DNA from: Planctomycetota bacterium
GTDB lineage: Bacteria > Planctomycetota > UBA1135 > GCA-002686595
NCBI GenBank assembly: GCA_016714045.1
Contig: JADJNY010000007.1
Coordinates: forward strand, 62,001-126,000
Direction: 5' to 3'
Length of the DNA stretch: 64,000 bases
The position numbers and the translations under genes were made by a program. Of this stretch, positions 48,300 through 57,300 are shown piece by piece; position 1 is the first letter of the stretch; each line of letters opens with the position of its first letter. The notes below the pieces were generated by a model. That model ran no database searches. It saw only the letters and a program-made list of their open reading frames with translations, and was not told where the DNA came from.

Positions 48300-48327
48300 G
48301 CTGCAGGCGGTTTCCTCCGCGCCGTGT

Positions 48328-48346
48328 GCCCCGTTTCACGCGGGGC
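48328..48346 (+). terminator. Weak hairpin after rpsP
   Basis: GCCCCG pairs with CGGGGC across a 7-base loop 29 bases after the rpsP stop. No U-tract. Confidence 0.3.
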
Positions 48347-48438
48347 CTCCCTCGCGCCGCACGTTCCCGCGCATCGCGCGGGACTCGCAGCGGCGCGGTT
48401 CGTTTCCCTCCACCCCCGACGGATCGCGCTAGAACGAC

Positions 48439-49467
48439 GTGAGCAAGAAGTCCGACCAAGTCGTCAAGGTCCTCGAGCGGATCAAGCCGCGCTGGCCGCT
48501 GCCCACGCCGGTGAAGGACCTGAACCTGCTCGAGCACGGGATGCTCGCGGTCCTCCTGCGGCACTTCGACCAGCGCAAGGCCGAGGCGGCCATCGCCGCG
48601 CTGAAGAAGGGCTACGCGGACTGGAACGAGATGCGCGTCGCGCAGACCCAGGAGGTCGCCGCGCAGATGCTCGGGCTCGGACGGCGCGCCCCGCGCTCCG
48701 ACGTCGATCCGGTCCTCGCCGCCGCGCGCGACGTGCGGGAGTTCCTGCAGGAAGTCTTCCAGAAGACCCACGGGCTCGAGCTCGAGTTCCTCCGCGAGGA
48801 CCTCTCGGCGTCGTCGAAGCTCGTGCAGCAGATGCCGCACCTCGGCCTCGCCTCGGGCGGCTTCCTCCTCTGGCTCGCGGGCGACCGCCAGCTCCCGGTG
48901 CACGCCGCGATGGTGCGCGTGCTCGATCGCCTCGGGCTCGTGACGCGCGCCGGGCTCGCGAAGAAGGCCCGCGACGTCGTCGGCCCGCTCGTGCCCGAGG
49001 GCAGCGAGCTGCGCTTCGTGCAGATCCTCGGCGAGGTCGCCGATCGCTGGTGCGATACGCGCAAGCCCGTGTGCTGGGACTGCCCGCTGCGCGAGGACTG
49101 CCCCTTTGGCAAGAAGGTCGCGCAGGAGCACAAGGTCCAACTCGAGCGCATGGAAGCGCAGCGCAAGCGCGACGAGGCGAAGCGCCTCGTCTTCGAGAAG
49201 AAGGAAGCCGAGAAGCGCAAGAAGGAAGCCGAACGCCTCGCCAAGAAGGCCGCGATCGACAACGCGAAGCTCGAGAAGTCGCGCGCGCGTCAGGCCGCGA
49301 TCGACGCGAAGAAGCGCGCGCTCGAGGACGCGAAGCAGAAGAAGCAGGCGGAGCTCGCCAAGAAGAGGGCGCTCGCCGAGAAGGCGAAGGCCGACGCAGC
49401 CAAGAAGGCCGCGATCAAGGCCAAGTCCGCCGCGAAGAAGCAGGCGAAGAGCGGCAAGAAGCGCTGA
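48439..49467 (+). CDS. Endonuclease III-like protein lacking the catalytic pair, with long Lys/Ala tail
   Basis: A 342-residue protein from a GTG at 48439. Residues 20-225 follow the HhH-GPD plan: helical start (NLLEHGMLAVLLRHFDQRKA), a hairpin-like segment (HLGLASGGFLLWLAGDRQLP), and an FeS loop with exact spacing C-x6-C-x2-C-x5-C (Cys205, 212, 215, 221) as in EndoIII/MutY. In EndoIII the hairpin carries GRK and then VDTH; here these read ASG and VHAA, so the catalytic Lys and Asp are both absent. From about 225 to the end is a Lys/Ala/Glu coiled tail like histone-H1-type sequences. It probably binds DNA without classic glycosylase/lyase activity. Confidence 0.7.
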   Translation: MSKKSDQVVKVLERIKPRWPLPTPVKDLNLLEHGMLAVLLRHFDQRKAEAAIAALKKGYADWNEMRVAQTQEVAAQMLGLGRRAPRSDVDPVLAAARDVREFLQEVFQKTHGLELEFLREDLSASSKLVQQMPHLGLASGGFLLWLAGDRQLPVHAAMVRVLDRLGLVTRAGLAKKARDVVGPLVPEGSELRFVQILGEVADRWCDTRKPVCWDCPLREDCPFGKKVAQEHKVQLERMEAQRKRDEAKRLVFEKKEAEKRKKEAERLAKKAAIDNAKLEKSRARQAAIDAKKRALEDAKQKKQAELAKKRALAEKAKADAAKKAAIKAKSAAKKQAKSGKKR

Positions 49468-49477
49468 CCCGCGCGTC

Positions 49478-50080
49478 GTGGCCGCGATCGTCCTCGCCTC
49501 CGCGTCCCCGCGCCGCCGCGAGCTCCTCGCGGCCGCGGGGCTCGCATTCGACGTCGTGGTGCCCGCGGTCGACGAGACGCTGCGCGAGGGGACGAGCGCG
49601 GAAGACGGCGCGCGAGCGCTTGCGGAGCGGAAGGCGCGCGCCGTGGCCGAGCGCTTTGCGGGCGCGGAGCGCTGGGTGCTCGCCGCGGACACGATCGTCG
49701 CGGTCGACGTCGCGGGCCTCCCGCGGCTCTTGGGGAAGCCCGAGAACGAGTTCCAGGCCCGGCAGATGCTCGGGTGGCTCTCGAACACGCGCCATCGCGT
49801 CGTGACCGGCGTCGCGGTGCTCCGCACGCGCGACGGACAGCTCGCGAGCGGCTTCGAGCGCACGTTCGTCCACATGCGTGCGATCACGGCGGCGGAGGTC
49901 GAGGAGTACGTCGCGTCGGGCGAATGGCGCGACAAGGCAGGCGGTTACGCCATCCAGGAGACGGCCGACCGGTTCGTCTCCCGGCTCGAGGAGGGCGGCT
50001 TCGACAACGTCGTCGGGCTACCGGTGCGGCTCGCGCTCGAACTCCTCACCCGCCTCGACGCTCCTTGCGCTCGCCCTTGA
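49478..50080 (+). CDS. maf: Maf-family nucleotide pyrophosphatase
   Basis: A 200-residue protein starting at GTG 49478 (VAAIVLASASPRRRELLAAAG). The Maf signature SASPRRREL, then ALAERKARAV, VLAADTIVAVD and DKAGGYAIQE are in place. Maf proteins hydrolyse modified or canonical nucleoside triphosphates such as dTTP, UTP or m7GTP and may delay septation. It starts 10 bases after the previous stop. The exact substrate class (YhdE- or YceF-like) is not decided here. Confidence 0.9.
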   Translation: MAAIVLASASPRRRELLAAAGLAFDVVVPAVDETLREGTSAEDGARALAERKARAVAERFAGAERWVLAADTIVAVDVAGLPRLLGKPENEFQARQMLGWLSNTRHRVVTGVAVLRTRDGQLASGFERTFVHMRAITAAEVEEYVASGEWRDKAGGYAIQETADRFVSRLEEGGFDNVVGLPVRLALELLTRLDAPCARP

Positions 50081-50093
50081 GCCCGGCTACCCT
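50065..50093 (+). promoter_or_regulatory. Promoter of rpmE: TTGCGC, 17-bp spacer, TACCCT
   Basis: TTGCGC (50065-50070) and TACCCT (50088-50093), exact 17-base spacing, overlapping the 3' end of maf and 45 bases before the ATG at 50139. Confidence 0.5.
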
Positions 50094-50138
50094 CTTCGGC
50101 CCTCGACTCCGCTGTCACGGAGAGCGGGAAGAGAGAAC

Positions 50139-50360
50139 ATGAAGTCCGACATCCATCCGAAATACGTCGAGTGCAAGGTCTCCTGCGGCTGCGGGAACAA
50201 GTTCGCCACCCGCGCCACGGTGAAGGAACTGCACATCGAAATCTGCAGCGTCTGCCACCCGTTCTACACCGGCGTGCAGAAGTTCGTCGACGCGGCCGGC
50301 CGCGTCGATCGCTTCAAGAAGCGCTACGGGGACGCCCCGGTCGGCGCCAAGAAGAAGTAG
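50139..50360 (+). CDS. rpmE: 50S ribosomal protein bL31 (zinc-type)
   Basis: A 73-residue protein of normal size. MKSDIHPKYVECKVSCGCGN opens it; Cys16, Cys18, Cys36 and Cys39 make the zinc site, so this is the C+ form. EICSVCHPFYTGVQKFVDAA and GRVDRFKKRYG are the family ends. GGAAGAG lies before the ATG. It is followed by prfA and prmC, the usual neighbours. Confidence 0.95.
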   Translation: MKSDIHPKYVECKVSCGCGNKFATRATVKELHIEICSVCHPFYTGVQKFVDAAGRVDRFKKRYGDAPVGAKKK

Positions 50361-50516
50361 GTCCCTTCGCGCCCACGGGGCGCGCATCGCGGCCGCGCGT
50401 GGAGCTCACGCGCGGCTTCGTCGTCTCGAAGGCGCGCGTGAAGGGCCCGACGCGCGCGGCCGTGCGCGCGCGGGAGCGTGCGCTCGACGCCCCGGGCCGC
50501 GCCGCTCCCTGGTCCG

Positions 50517-51602
50517 ATGTCCTTCGCCCTGTCCCTCGTCGCCAAGCTCGAACGCGAAGCCGCGCGCTTCGCCGAATTGACGGAGCTGATCTCGCTCCCC
50601 GAGGTCGCGACCGACGGTAAGCGGCTCCCCGGGCTGCTCCAGGAGCGCGGCCGGCTCGAGCCCCTCTCCGAGCTGAAGCGGCGCTACGACGCGCTGCGCG
50701 CGCGTCGCACGGAAGCGGAAGCGATCCTCGCGGAGTCGAAGCCCGACCCCGAGCTCGCTGCGCTCGCGCGGGAGGACCTCGCCGCGCTCGGCCCCGACGA
50801 GGCCGAACTCGAGCGCGCGATCCAGAACGCGCTGATCCAGGAGCCCGAGGACGCGCGGCGCAAGGTGATCGTCGAGATCCGCGCCGGCGTCGGTGGCGAC
50901 GAGGCCGCGCTCTTCGCGCGCGACCTGTACGGCATCTACCGGCGCTACTTCGACACGCGACGCTGGAAGGTCGAGGACCTCGACGTGAGCCCGAGCGACC
51001 TCGGCGGCTTCAAGGAAGTGATCTTCGCGGTCGAGGGCGAGTGCGCGTGGTCGAAGCTGCGCTTCGAGTCGGGCGGACACCGCGTGCAGCGCGTGCCCGC
51101 GACGGAGGCGCAGGGGCGCATCCACACGAGCGCCGCGACCGTCGCGGTGCTGCCGGAGGTGGAAGAGGTTGAGATCGCGCTGCGTCCCGACGACTTGCGC
51201 ATCGAAACGATGCGCGCGGGCGGCGCGGGCGGCCAGCACGTGAACAAGACGGAGTCCGCGGTGCGCATCACGCACCTCCCGACTGGTCTCGTCGCGATCT
51301 GCCAGGACGACCGCAGTCAGATCCGCAACCGCGCGAGCGCGATGCGCATGTTGCGCTCGCGCGTGTGGGACAAGGAGCAGGAGAAGCGCGCCGCCGAGCG
51401 CGCAGCGCACCGCAAGTCGCAGGTCGGCGCGGGCGACCGCAGCGAGCGCATCCGCACCTACAACTGGCCGCAGAACCGCGTCACGGACCACCGGCTCGAG
51501 CAGAACTTCTCGCTGGAGCAGGTGCTCGGGGGCAAGCTCGACGCGTTGCTCGACGGCCTCGAGGCGCGCGACCGCGAGGAGCGGATCAAGAACCTGGCGT
51601 GA
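50517..51602 (+). CDS. prfA: Peptide chain release factor 1
   Basis: A 361-residue class I release factor recognising UAA and UAG. GGQ is at 238-240 (GAGGQHVNKT) and the codon-recognition motif P-A-T at 194-196 identifies RF1 rather than RF2. VIVEIRAGVGGDEAALF and RIRTYNWPQNRVTDHR are conserved. The ATG at 50517 is the natural start. It is the second gene of rpmE-prfA-prmC. Confidence 0.95.
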   Translation: MSFALSLVAKLEREAARFAELTELISLPEVATDGKRLPGLLQERGRLEPLSELKRRYDALRARRTEAEAILAESKPDPELAALAREDLAALGPDEAELERAIQNALIQEPEDARRKVIVEIRAGVGGDEAALFARDLYGIYRRYFDTRRWKVEDLDVSPSDLGGFKEVIFAVEGECAWSKLRFESGGHRVQRVPATEAQGRIHTSAATVAVLPEVEEVEIALRPDDLRIETMRAGGAGGQHVNKTESAVRITHLPTGLVAICQDDRSQIRNRASAMRMLRSRVWDKEQEKRAAERAAHRKSQVGAGDRSERIRTYNWPQNRVTDHRLEQNFSLEQVLGGKLDALLDGLEARDREERIKNLA

Positions 51603-51869
51603 CGCGGGCTGCGGCCGCGGCTTCCCGCGACGCGCCCGTCTCGGAGGTTCGCTTCGGCGCAGCGCGCCTCGCTGGGCCTTGCTTCGGCGTCGTCCTCGAG
51701 GAACCACCACGACCCGGACAGGAGACCGAGCAGGAGGACGGCGAGGAAATCGAAGCCCACGGCGCGGGGACTTCGCGAGTCGCGGCGGAGAGCTCTGCCG
51801 CTGCGTCGAACGCCGCGGGGCGCCACTTCGCCGCTGCAGGGCGCGCCGCGGTCCGGTACGCTCGCGGCG

Positions 51870-52829
51870 ATGACCCAGGGCTCGAGCACGGTTCCGCGCA
51901 CCGCCGGCGACATGCTGCGGATGGCGCGCGAGTTCCTGCAGAAGAAGGGCGTCGAGGAGTGGCGCCTCGAGGCCGAGCTGCTCGTCGCCCACGCGCTCGG
52001 GCTCGATCGTCTGCGCCTGTTCCTGGCACTCGACCGTCCGGTGGGCGGCGCGGAGATCGACCGCGCGCGCGACGTGCTCGTGCGGCGCGGGCGGCGCGAG
52101 CCGACGGCGTACATCGTCGGGCGGCGCGAGTTCTACAAGCGCGACTTCCAGGTCGGGAAGGGCGTGCTCGTGCCGCGGCCCGAGACGGAGCACCTCGTCG
52201 ACCGCGCGCGCGAACTCGCGGCCGAGCTCCTTGTCGCGCGAGTGAGCGCGGACGGGGCAAACAGGGGCGGCGCGAGCTCCGCCGGCGCGCTCTGGATCGC
52301 GGACCTCGGCACCGGGAGCGGCTGCATCGCGCTCACGTGCGCGCTCGAGCTCCCCGGCGCGCGCGTCACGGCGCTCGACGTGTCCGGTGCCGCGATCCTG
52401 TGTGCGCGCGCGAACGCCGCGGCGCTCGCTCCCGAGGGCGCGCTCGCCGCGCGCGTCGAGTTCGTCGAGGGCGACGGTCTCGCGGAGCTCGCACGGCTCG
52501 TGTGCGAGCGCGGGACGCGGGTCGACCTCCTGCTCTCGAACCCGCCGTATGTCGCGCGCGAGGACGCGGCGACGCTCGCGCCGGAGGTCAAGGACTACGA
52601 GCCCGAGCTCGCGCTCTTCGCGCCCGCGGGCGATCCCGACCACTGGGTGCGGCGCCTGCTCGACGCGGCGCGCGCCCTCGTGACGCCCGGCGGAGCACTG
52701 CTCGTCGAACTCGGGGCCGGTCAGGCGCCGCGCGCGGCCGAGCTCGCCCGCGCGCGCGGGTTCGAGCCGCGCTTCGTGCGCGACCTCGCGGGCATCGACC
52801 GCGTGCTCGAGGTCCGCGTCGCGCCGTAG
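51870..52829 (+). CDS. prmC: Release-factor glutamine methyltransferase PrmC
   Basis: A 319-residue enzyme that methylates the Gln of the GGQ motif in release factors. An N-terminal helical domain (EFLQKKGVEEWRLEAELLVA) is followed by the SAM fold: ADLGTGSGCIAL (LGTGSG 146-151) and the catalytic NPPY (224-227). ATG 51870 is only 7 bases after a TACGCT box (51857-51862), so the transcript may have almost no leader. The 267 bases before it, after prfA, hold no gene I can support. Confidence 0.92.
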   Translation: MTQGSSTVPRTAGDMLRMAREFLQKKGVEEWRLEAELLVAHALGLDRLRLFLALDRPVGGAEIDRARDVLVRRGRREPTAYIVGRREFYKRDFQVGKGVLVPRPETEHLVDRARELAAELLVARVSADGANRGGASSAGALWIADLGTGSGCIALTCALELPGARVTALDVSGAAILCARANAAALAPEGALAARVEFVEGDGLAELARLVCERGTRVDLLLSNPPYVAREDAATLAPEVKDYEPELALFAPAGDPDHWVRRLLDAARALVTPGGALLVELGAGQAPRAAELARARGFEPRFVRDLAGIDRVLEVRVAP

Positions 52830-52842
52830 ACCGCCGCCGTCC

Positions 52843-52872
52843 TTGTGGCGCCGCGCGCGCGGCCGCTACGAT
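52843..52872 (+). promoter_or_regulatory. Promoter: TTGTGG, 18-bp spacer, TACGAT
   Basis: TTGTGG (52843-52848) and TACGAT (52867-52872). The -10 box ends 6 bases before the ATG at 52879, which suggests a leaderless mRNA. Confidence 0.5.
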
Positions 52873-52878
52873 TCCTCC

Positions 52879-54980
52879 ATGAGCGCCGCGCATCCCCCCG
52901 AACGGCCCGACGACGAGGACGATCTCGACGCGCGCTCGCGCGCGCGGAAGCGGAGCTCGCCGCGGCTCCGCCGCCGCGGGCGACGCCCGAGAACGAACCG
53001 GGCTTCCAGCCGGCCGCCGAGCTCCTCGCCGCGCGCGCGGCGCCCGCCGTGCCGGCGGTCGATGGCGGCGGACGCCGCTGGCTCTGCGCGCTCTTGCTCG
53101 TCGCGCTCGTCTTCGCGGCGTTCTGGCCGTCGCTCTCCGCGGGCTTCGTCAACTGGGACGACGACAAGAACTTCGTCGAGAACGTCCACTGGCGCGGGCT
53201 CGCGCCGTCGAACCTCGCGTGGATGTTCACGAGCTACCACATGGCGCACTGGCATCCCGTGACGTGGATGTCGCTCGGGCTCGACTGCGTGCTGTTCGGC
53301 CAGAACCCCGCGCGGATGCACCTCGTCAACGTGCTCCTGCAGGCGCTCGCCGCGCTCGCGGCGTTCGGCGTGGGACGCGCGCTCTTCCGCGCCGTCGCGA
53401 AGGACGCGAGCTCCGCCGCGATCGACGCCGCCGCGTTCTTCGCGGCCGCGTTCTTCGCCGTGCACCCCTTGCGCGCGGAGAGCGTCGCGTGGATCACCGA
53501 GCGGCGCGACGTGCTCTCCGGGCTCTTCTTCTTCCTCGCGCTGCGCGCGTGGCTCGGCTACGTCGGAGCGACCGAGGACGGGCCGCGCCGGCGCGCCTGG
53601 CTCCTGAGCCTCGGGCTCTTCGCGCTCGCGGGCATGAGCAAGGTGGCGGTCTTCGTGCTGCCGTTCCTCCTGTTCGTGCTCGACGCGTGGCCGCTCGGGC
53701 GCCTGAAGCTCGGGCTCGGCGCGCTCGTGAAGGAGAAGCTCGCGCACCTTGGCGTCGCCGTTGCTTTGATGGCGGTCGCGTTCTACGGCCAGCGCTTCAG
53801 CGCGGGCACGATGTACGGCTTCGAGGACTACCCGCTCGGCGCGCGCTTCGTGCAGGTCGGCTACGCGACCTTCTTCTACCCGTTCAAGACGCTCGTGCCG
53901 GCGGGGCTGTCGCCGATGTACGAGCTGCCCCCGACGGAGGCGATGTTCACGGCGACGTGGTTCGGCCCAGCGATCGCCGGCGCCGCGGCCGCGCTCATCG
54001 CCTTGCTCCTGTGGAAGAAGGCGCCCGCGCTCGCGGTCGCGTGGCTCCTGTTCCTGATCACGATCGCGCCCACGAGCGGCCTGACGCAGGCCGGCTCGCA
54101 GATCGTCGCCGACCGCTACAGCTACCTCGCGTGCATCCCGTTCGCGTTCCTCGCGGGCGGCGCGCTGTTCCTGGCGTTCGGCCGCGGCCGCGCGCCGACG
54201 ACCCCGGGCGTCGTGCTCGGCGGCGTGCTCGCGCTCGCGCTCGTGTGGCGTTGCCACGCGCAAACGACGATCTGGACGAGCTCGGAAAAGCTCTGGATGC
54301 ACGCGCTCGCGATCGAGCCGAACGACACCGTCGCGCTGTCGAACCTCGCCGAGGTGCGGCTCGCGCAGGGCTCGCGCGCCGCCGACCCGAAGGCGAAGGG
54401 GGAGCGCATGCGCGAGAGCATCGAGCTCCTCGGCCGCGCTTTCGAGATCAGCAAGGACCCGCGCCACTTGCTCAACGCCTCGGCGGCGATGCGCAAGATG
54501 GGCGACGCCGAGCCCGAGCGGTTCGAGGTGCACCTCGAGAACGCGTGGAAGCAACTCGAGGAGGGCTACGCGCTCGCGAAGGCGAAGGGCGAGCCCAAGC
54601 CGATCTGGAGGCGCATGCGCGCGGAGCTCTTGCTCGACAAGAACCAGGTCGCGGAGGCGCTCGCGGAGCTCGGTCCCTACCTGCAGCAGGAGCCCGAGGA
54701 CGCGGAGGGGCACTATCTGATGGGCCTCGCGCTCGCTTCGACGGAGAAGGCCGCGGAGGCGCTGCCGCACCTCGAGTTCGCGCTCTCGCGGATGGGGGAC
54801 GACGTGCGCGTCTGGGCCTCGCTGGCGGACGCGCAGGGGCAACTCGGGCGGCTCGCCGCGGCGCGCAACGCGTGGACGCGCGTGATCGAGCTGCAACGGC
54901 AGACGCTCGGGCCCGCGGCGGCGTCGGATCCCTACGTCCAACTCGCGGCGGACATGCTGAAGCGTCTCGGCGGGAAGTGA
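52879..54980 (+). CDS. TMTC-like membrane protein with TPR repeats, frameshifted near its start
   Basis: About 700 residues. ATG 52879 begins MSAAHPPERPDDEDDLDAR; near 52931 one base seems missing and the frame continues ARAEAELAAAPPPRATPENE. Then come many membrane helices (about 55-440) with the pattern of TMTC/ArnT-like C-type glycosyltransferases: NWDDDKNFVENVHWRGL, HWHPVTWMSLGLDC, HPLRAESVAWITERRDVLSG (conserved HPxxxE-W-x-ERRD), QIVADRYSYLACIP. The C-terminal 250 residues are TPR units (IEPNDTVALSNLAEVRLAQG, EDAEGHYLMGLALASTEKAA). It probably transfers sugar from a lipid donor to proteins; that activity is inferred. An unbroken start at 52845 exists but gives an odd Arg-rich N-terminus. 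Confidence 0.8.
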
Positions 54981-55084
54981 AGCGCGGCGGGCGGCCGCGC
55001 CTTCGACGTCGGCGATCCGGTGTGGAGCGGGCGCAGGGCGAGCGCGGAGCCGATGTGGAGCAGGCGCAGAGCCCGCGCCCGGTC

Positions 55085-55486
55085 TCAGCTCGCCTTCGGG
55101 CCGGTTCGGCGCGCCGTGTTCTGCGCGGCGACGAAGTCCTCGATCGCCTTGCGGTCCGCTTCCGCCATCTCGTTCAGGAAGAGCGCGATCTCGTAGTGGT
55201 CGATCGCCTTCGAGATCTTCTCGCACCGCACGACGGCGCCGTAGCCGTTCACGTAGCGGATCCCGTCCTTCACGCGCAGCCCGAGCGACATCCGCAGCAC
55301 CGTCATCAACGGCACCGGCCGGTCGAGGAAGAAGCAGACGCCCGCGCGCGAGATGTCGCGGATGCGCGCCTCGCACTTGCCGTTCTGGAGGAACAGCGTG
55401 ATCGGCAGATCCGCCTGGGCGCGCGCCCAGCGGCGCTTCTCGGGGCCTTGGTTTTCCAACTTCTCGGTGGACGTCTCGCGCTGCAT
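55085..55486 (-). CDS. PilZ-domain protein
   Basis: A 133-residue single-domain protein. RRWARAQADLPITLFL fits the RxxxR part of the c-di-GMP site (QADLPI in place of the usual RVxxxL), and RDISRAGVCFFLDRPVP is the D/NxSxxG motif (here ISRAG). The rest, LRMSLGLRVKDGIRYVNGYGAVV and EIALFLNEM, follows the PilZ fold. It likely binds cyclic di-GMP or is a degenerate adaptor. It is divergent from ssb, with a TAGGAT box at 55532-55537 upstream. Confidence 0.82.
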   Translation of the reverse strand: MQRETSTEKLENQGPEKRRWARAQADLPITLFLQNGKCEARIRDISRAGVCFFLDRPVPLMTVLRMSLGLRVKDGIRYVNGYGAVVRCEKISKAIDHYEIALFLNEMAEADRKAIEDFVAAQNTARRTGPKAS

Positions 55487-55531
55487 GTCTGGCTCGCTTC
55501 CAGCGGCGCGGAGCGCGCCCGGGGGGGGAGC

Positions 55532-55537
55532 ATCCTA
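55532..55537 (-). promoter_or_regulatory. Putative -10 box (TAGGAT) for the PilZ gene
   Basis: Minus-strand TAGGAT 45 bases before the start at 55486. A CTGGCG hexamer lies 17 bases further upstream. Confidence 0.45.
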
Positions 55538-55621
55538 CGGCATTCCAAGGCCCGCGCCAGCGCCGGACGAGACTTGCGAACGCCGGGAGCCCGCGGCGTT
55601 TCGCCGTCCGCGCGCGCTCGC

Positions 55622-55627
55622 TAGACT
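55622..55627 (+). promoter_or_regulatory. Putative -10 box (TAGACT) for ssb
   Basis: TAGACT 91 bases before the ATG at 55719. The distance leaves a long leader. Confidence 0.4.
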
Positions 55628-55718
55628 CCGCACCCTCGGAGGGGCTGCCGCGCGCCGTTTCCTCCGCCCGAGACCCACGAGAGATCCGCGCGCCGGATCG
55701 AAGCGAAGGACGAGGCCC

Positions 55719-56204
55719 ATGGCCAGCTACAACAAGGTCATCCTGATGGGGAACCTGACGCGGGACCCCGAGCTCCGCTACACGCCGAGCAACATGCCGA
55801 TCTGCAAGTTCGGGCTCGCCGTGAACCGACGGTTCAAGGACGGCCAGACCGGCGAGTGGAAGGAAGAGCCGACCTTCGTCGACGTGACGATCTTTGGCGC
55901 GCGCGCCGAGCCGTTCGCGAAGTTCCACACGAAGGGCAAGCAGGCCTTCATCGAAGGCACGCTGCGCATGGACACGTGGGAGGACAAGAACGGCGGCGGC
56001 AAGCGCTCGAAGCTCTACGTCGTCGCGGACACGTGGGAGTTCGTCGGCGCCGGCAAGGGCGAGGGCATGGGCGGCGGCGGCGGCGCGCCGATGTCGCGCG
56101 GTGCCGCGAGCGGAGCGGCCGGTGGCGGCGGCGAGGGCTACGGCCAGCCGTCGTACGGCGAACCGCAGGGCGACTTCCCCGCGGCGGACGACACGCCGTT
56201 CTGA
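55719..56204 (+). CDS. ssb: Single-stranded DNA-binding protein
   Basis: A 161-residue SSB. The OB fold covers about 1-110 (YNKVILMGNLTRDPELRYTP, FVDVTIFGARAEPFAKF, GKQAFIEGTLRMDTWEDKNG). A Gly-rich linker follows, ending in the acidic tip DDTPF that recruits partner proteins. It protects ssDNA in replication and repair. ATG 55719 starts MASYNKVILMGN. Confidence 0.95.
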   Translation: MASYNKVILMGNLTRDPELRYTPSNMPICKFGLAVNRRFKDGQTGEWKEEPTFVDVTIFGARAEPFAKFHTKGKQAFIEGTLRMDTWEDKNGGGKRSKLYVVADTWEFVGAGKGEGMGGGGGAPMSRGAASGAAGGGGEGYGQPSYGEPQGDFPAADDTPF

Positions 56205-56226
56205 GCGCGCGTCGATCGCGCCCGAC

Positions 56227-56928
56227 ATGCGCCTCACCGTGCGCCTCTTCGCCGGGCTCGCCGAGCGCGCGGGCGCGCGCACGGTGGTGCTCGACGACCT
56301 GCGCGACGGGCTGACGCTCGGCGAGCTGAAGCGCGAGCTCGAGCGCCGTCGACCCGAACTCGGCAACCTCGCGCACGTCGCGGGCGTCGTCGGGACGACG
56401 TACGCGCACGACGGACGCGTGCTCGCCGCGACGGACGACGTCAGCCTGCTTCCGCCCGTGTCGGGCGGCGAGCCGGACGAGGACGAGCTCCTCGCCGCAG
56501 GTGTCTTCGTGCTCGAGCGCGACTCGATCGACGTCGCGGCGTGCCTCGCGCGCGTCGGACATCCGTCGTGCGGCGCGCTCGCGAGCTTCATCGGCGTGAC
56601 GCGCGACGTGAACCGCGGCCAGCGCGTGGTGCGCCTCGAGTACGAAGCCTTCGACGCGATGACGGGCCCCGAGATGGAGCGCATCTTCGCGCGCTGCCGC
56701 GCCGCGGTCGCGACGGAGCCGTCGCGCGCGCTGCGCATGCTCTGCGTGCACAGGGTCGGCGTCGTCGAGATCGGCGAGCCGTCCGTCGCGATCGCGGTCG
56801 CGAGCCCGCACCGCGACGCGGCCTTCGCAGCGTGCCGCTTCCTGATCGACGAGCTCAAGCAGACGCTGCCCGTGTGGAAGAAGGAACACTACGCGGACGG
56901 GCACCACTGGATCGGGGAGCGGTCGTAG
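56227..56928 (+). CDS. MoaD-MoaE fusion (molybdopterin synthase)
   Basis: A 233-residue fusion. Residues 1-81 are MoaD (MRLTVRLFAGLAERAGA, DDVSLLPPVSGG) with the Gly-Gly at 80-81 where MoaD normally ends. Residues from about 90 are MoaE (CGALASFIGVTRDVNRGQRV, LEYEAFDAMTGPEME, RVGVVEIGEPSVAIAVASPHR, LPVWKKEHYADG with the active-site lysines). The pair makes molybdopterin from precursor Z. Since the MoaD C-terminus must be free for thiocarboxylate formation, the fusion probably needs cleavage after GG, as proposed for MoaX. It lies 22 bases after ssb. Confidence 0.9.
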   Translation: MRLTVRLFAGLAERAGARTVVLDDLRDGLTLGELKRELERRRPELGNLAHVAGVVGTTYAHDGRVLAATDDVSLLPPVSGGEPDEDELLAAGVFVLERDSIDVAACLARVGHPSCGALASFIGVTRDVNRGQRVVRLEYEAFDAMTGPEMERIFARCRAAVATEPSRALRMLCVHRVGVVEIGEPSVAIAVASPHRDAAFAACRFLIDELKQTLPVWKKEHYADGHHWIGERS

Positions 56929-56953
56929 CGAGCGCGGAGCTCGCAGGGAGGTC

Positions 56954-57296
56954 TTGGTTCGCTTGCGACGACCGAACGTGGATCGAGCCCAGTTCGATGC
57001 GGAGAAGGCGCGGGACTACCTGCTCTCGCCCACGCACCCCGTCGGCCGGTTCAAGGCCGCGTTCTTCGCCTCGCTTGGCTACGTACAGGCGGACTGGGAG
57101 CGGCTCCGGGAGGACCTCCGCGCGCTGTCTGATGTCGAACGAGGCCCGGAGCGGTGCGCCCAGTCCGCATGGCGCCAAGTACGAGGTCGAGGGTATCCCC
57201 GTGGGACCGACGGGCCGCACGGCCCGGGTCGTCGCGGTCTGGATCGTCCCGAACGGCGAAGCCTTGCCACGATTCGTAACCGCCTATCCTGGATGA
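56954..57296 (+). CDS. DUF6883-type small protein, frameshifted
   Basis: About 113 residues from a TTG at 56954 with GGGAGG before it (GTG 56978 is also possible). DAEKARDYLLSPTHPVGRFK and AAFFASLGYVQADWERLRED match the DUF6883 opening. Near 57118-57127 one extra base breaks the frame; the other frame gives LMSNEARSGAPSPHGAKYEV and then IPVGPTGRTARVVAVWIVPN and RFVTAYP, the expected end. The function is unknown. It is directly followed by a DUF4926-type gene 4 bases on. Confidence 0.65.
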
Positions 57297-57300
57297 CCTC

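Noticed and set aside
51458..51760. Minus-strand frame with a hydrophobic stretch between prfA and prmC
   Set aside because: It overlaps the prfA 3' end and lacks a start signal; the hydrophobic part is short and isolated.
54981..55084. Short imperfect direct repeat (TGTGGAGC-GGCGCAG) after the TMTC-like gene
   Set aside because: Two short copies only; it can arise by chance in such GC-rich sequence.
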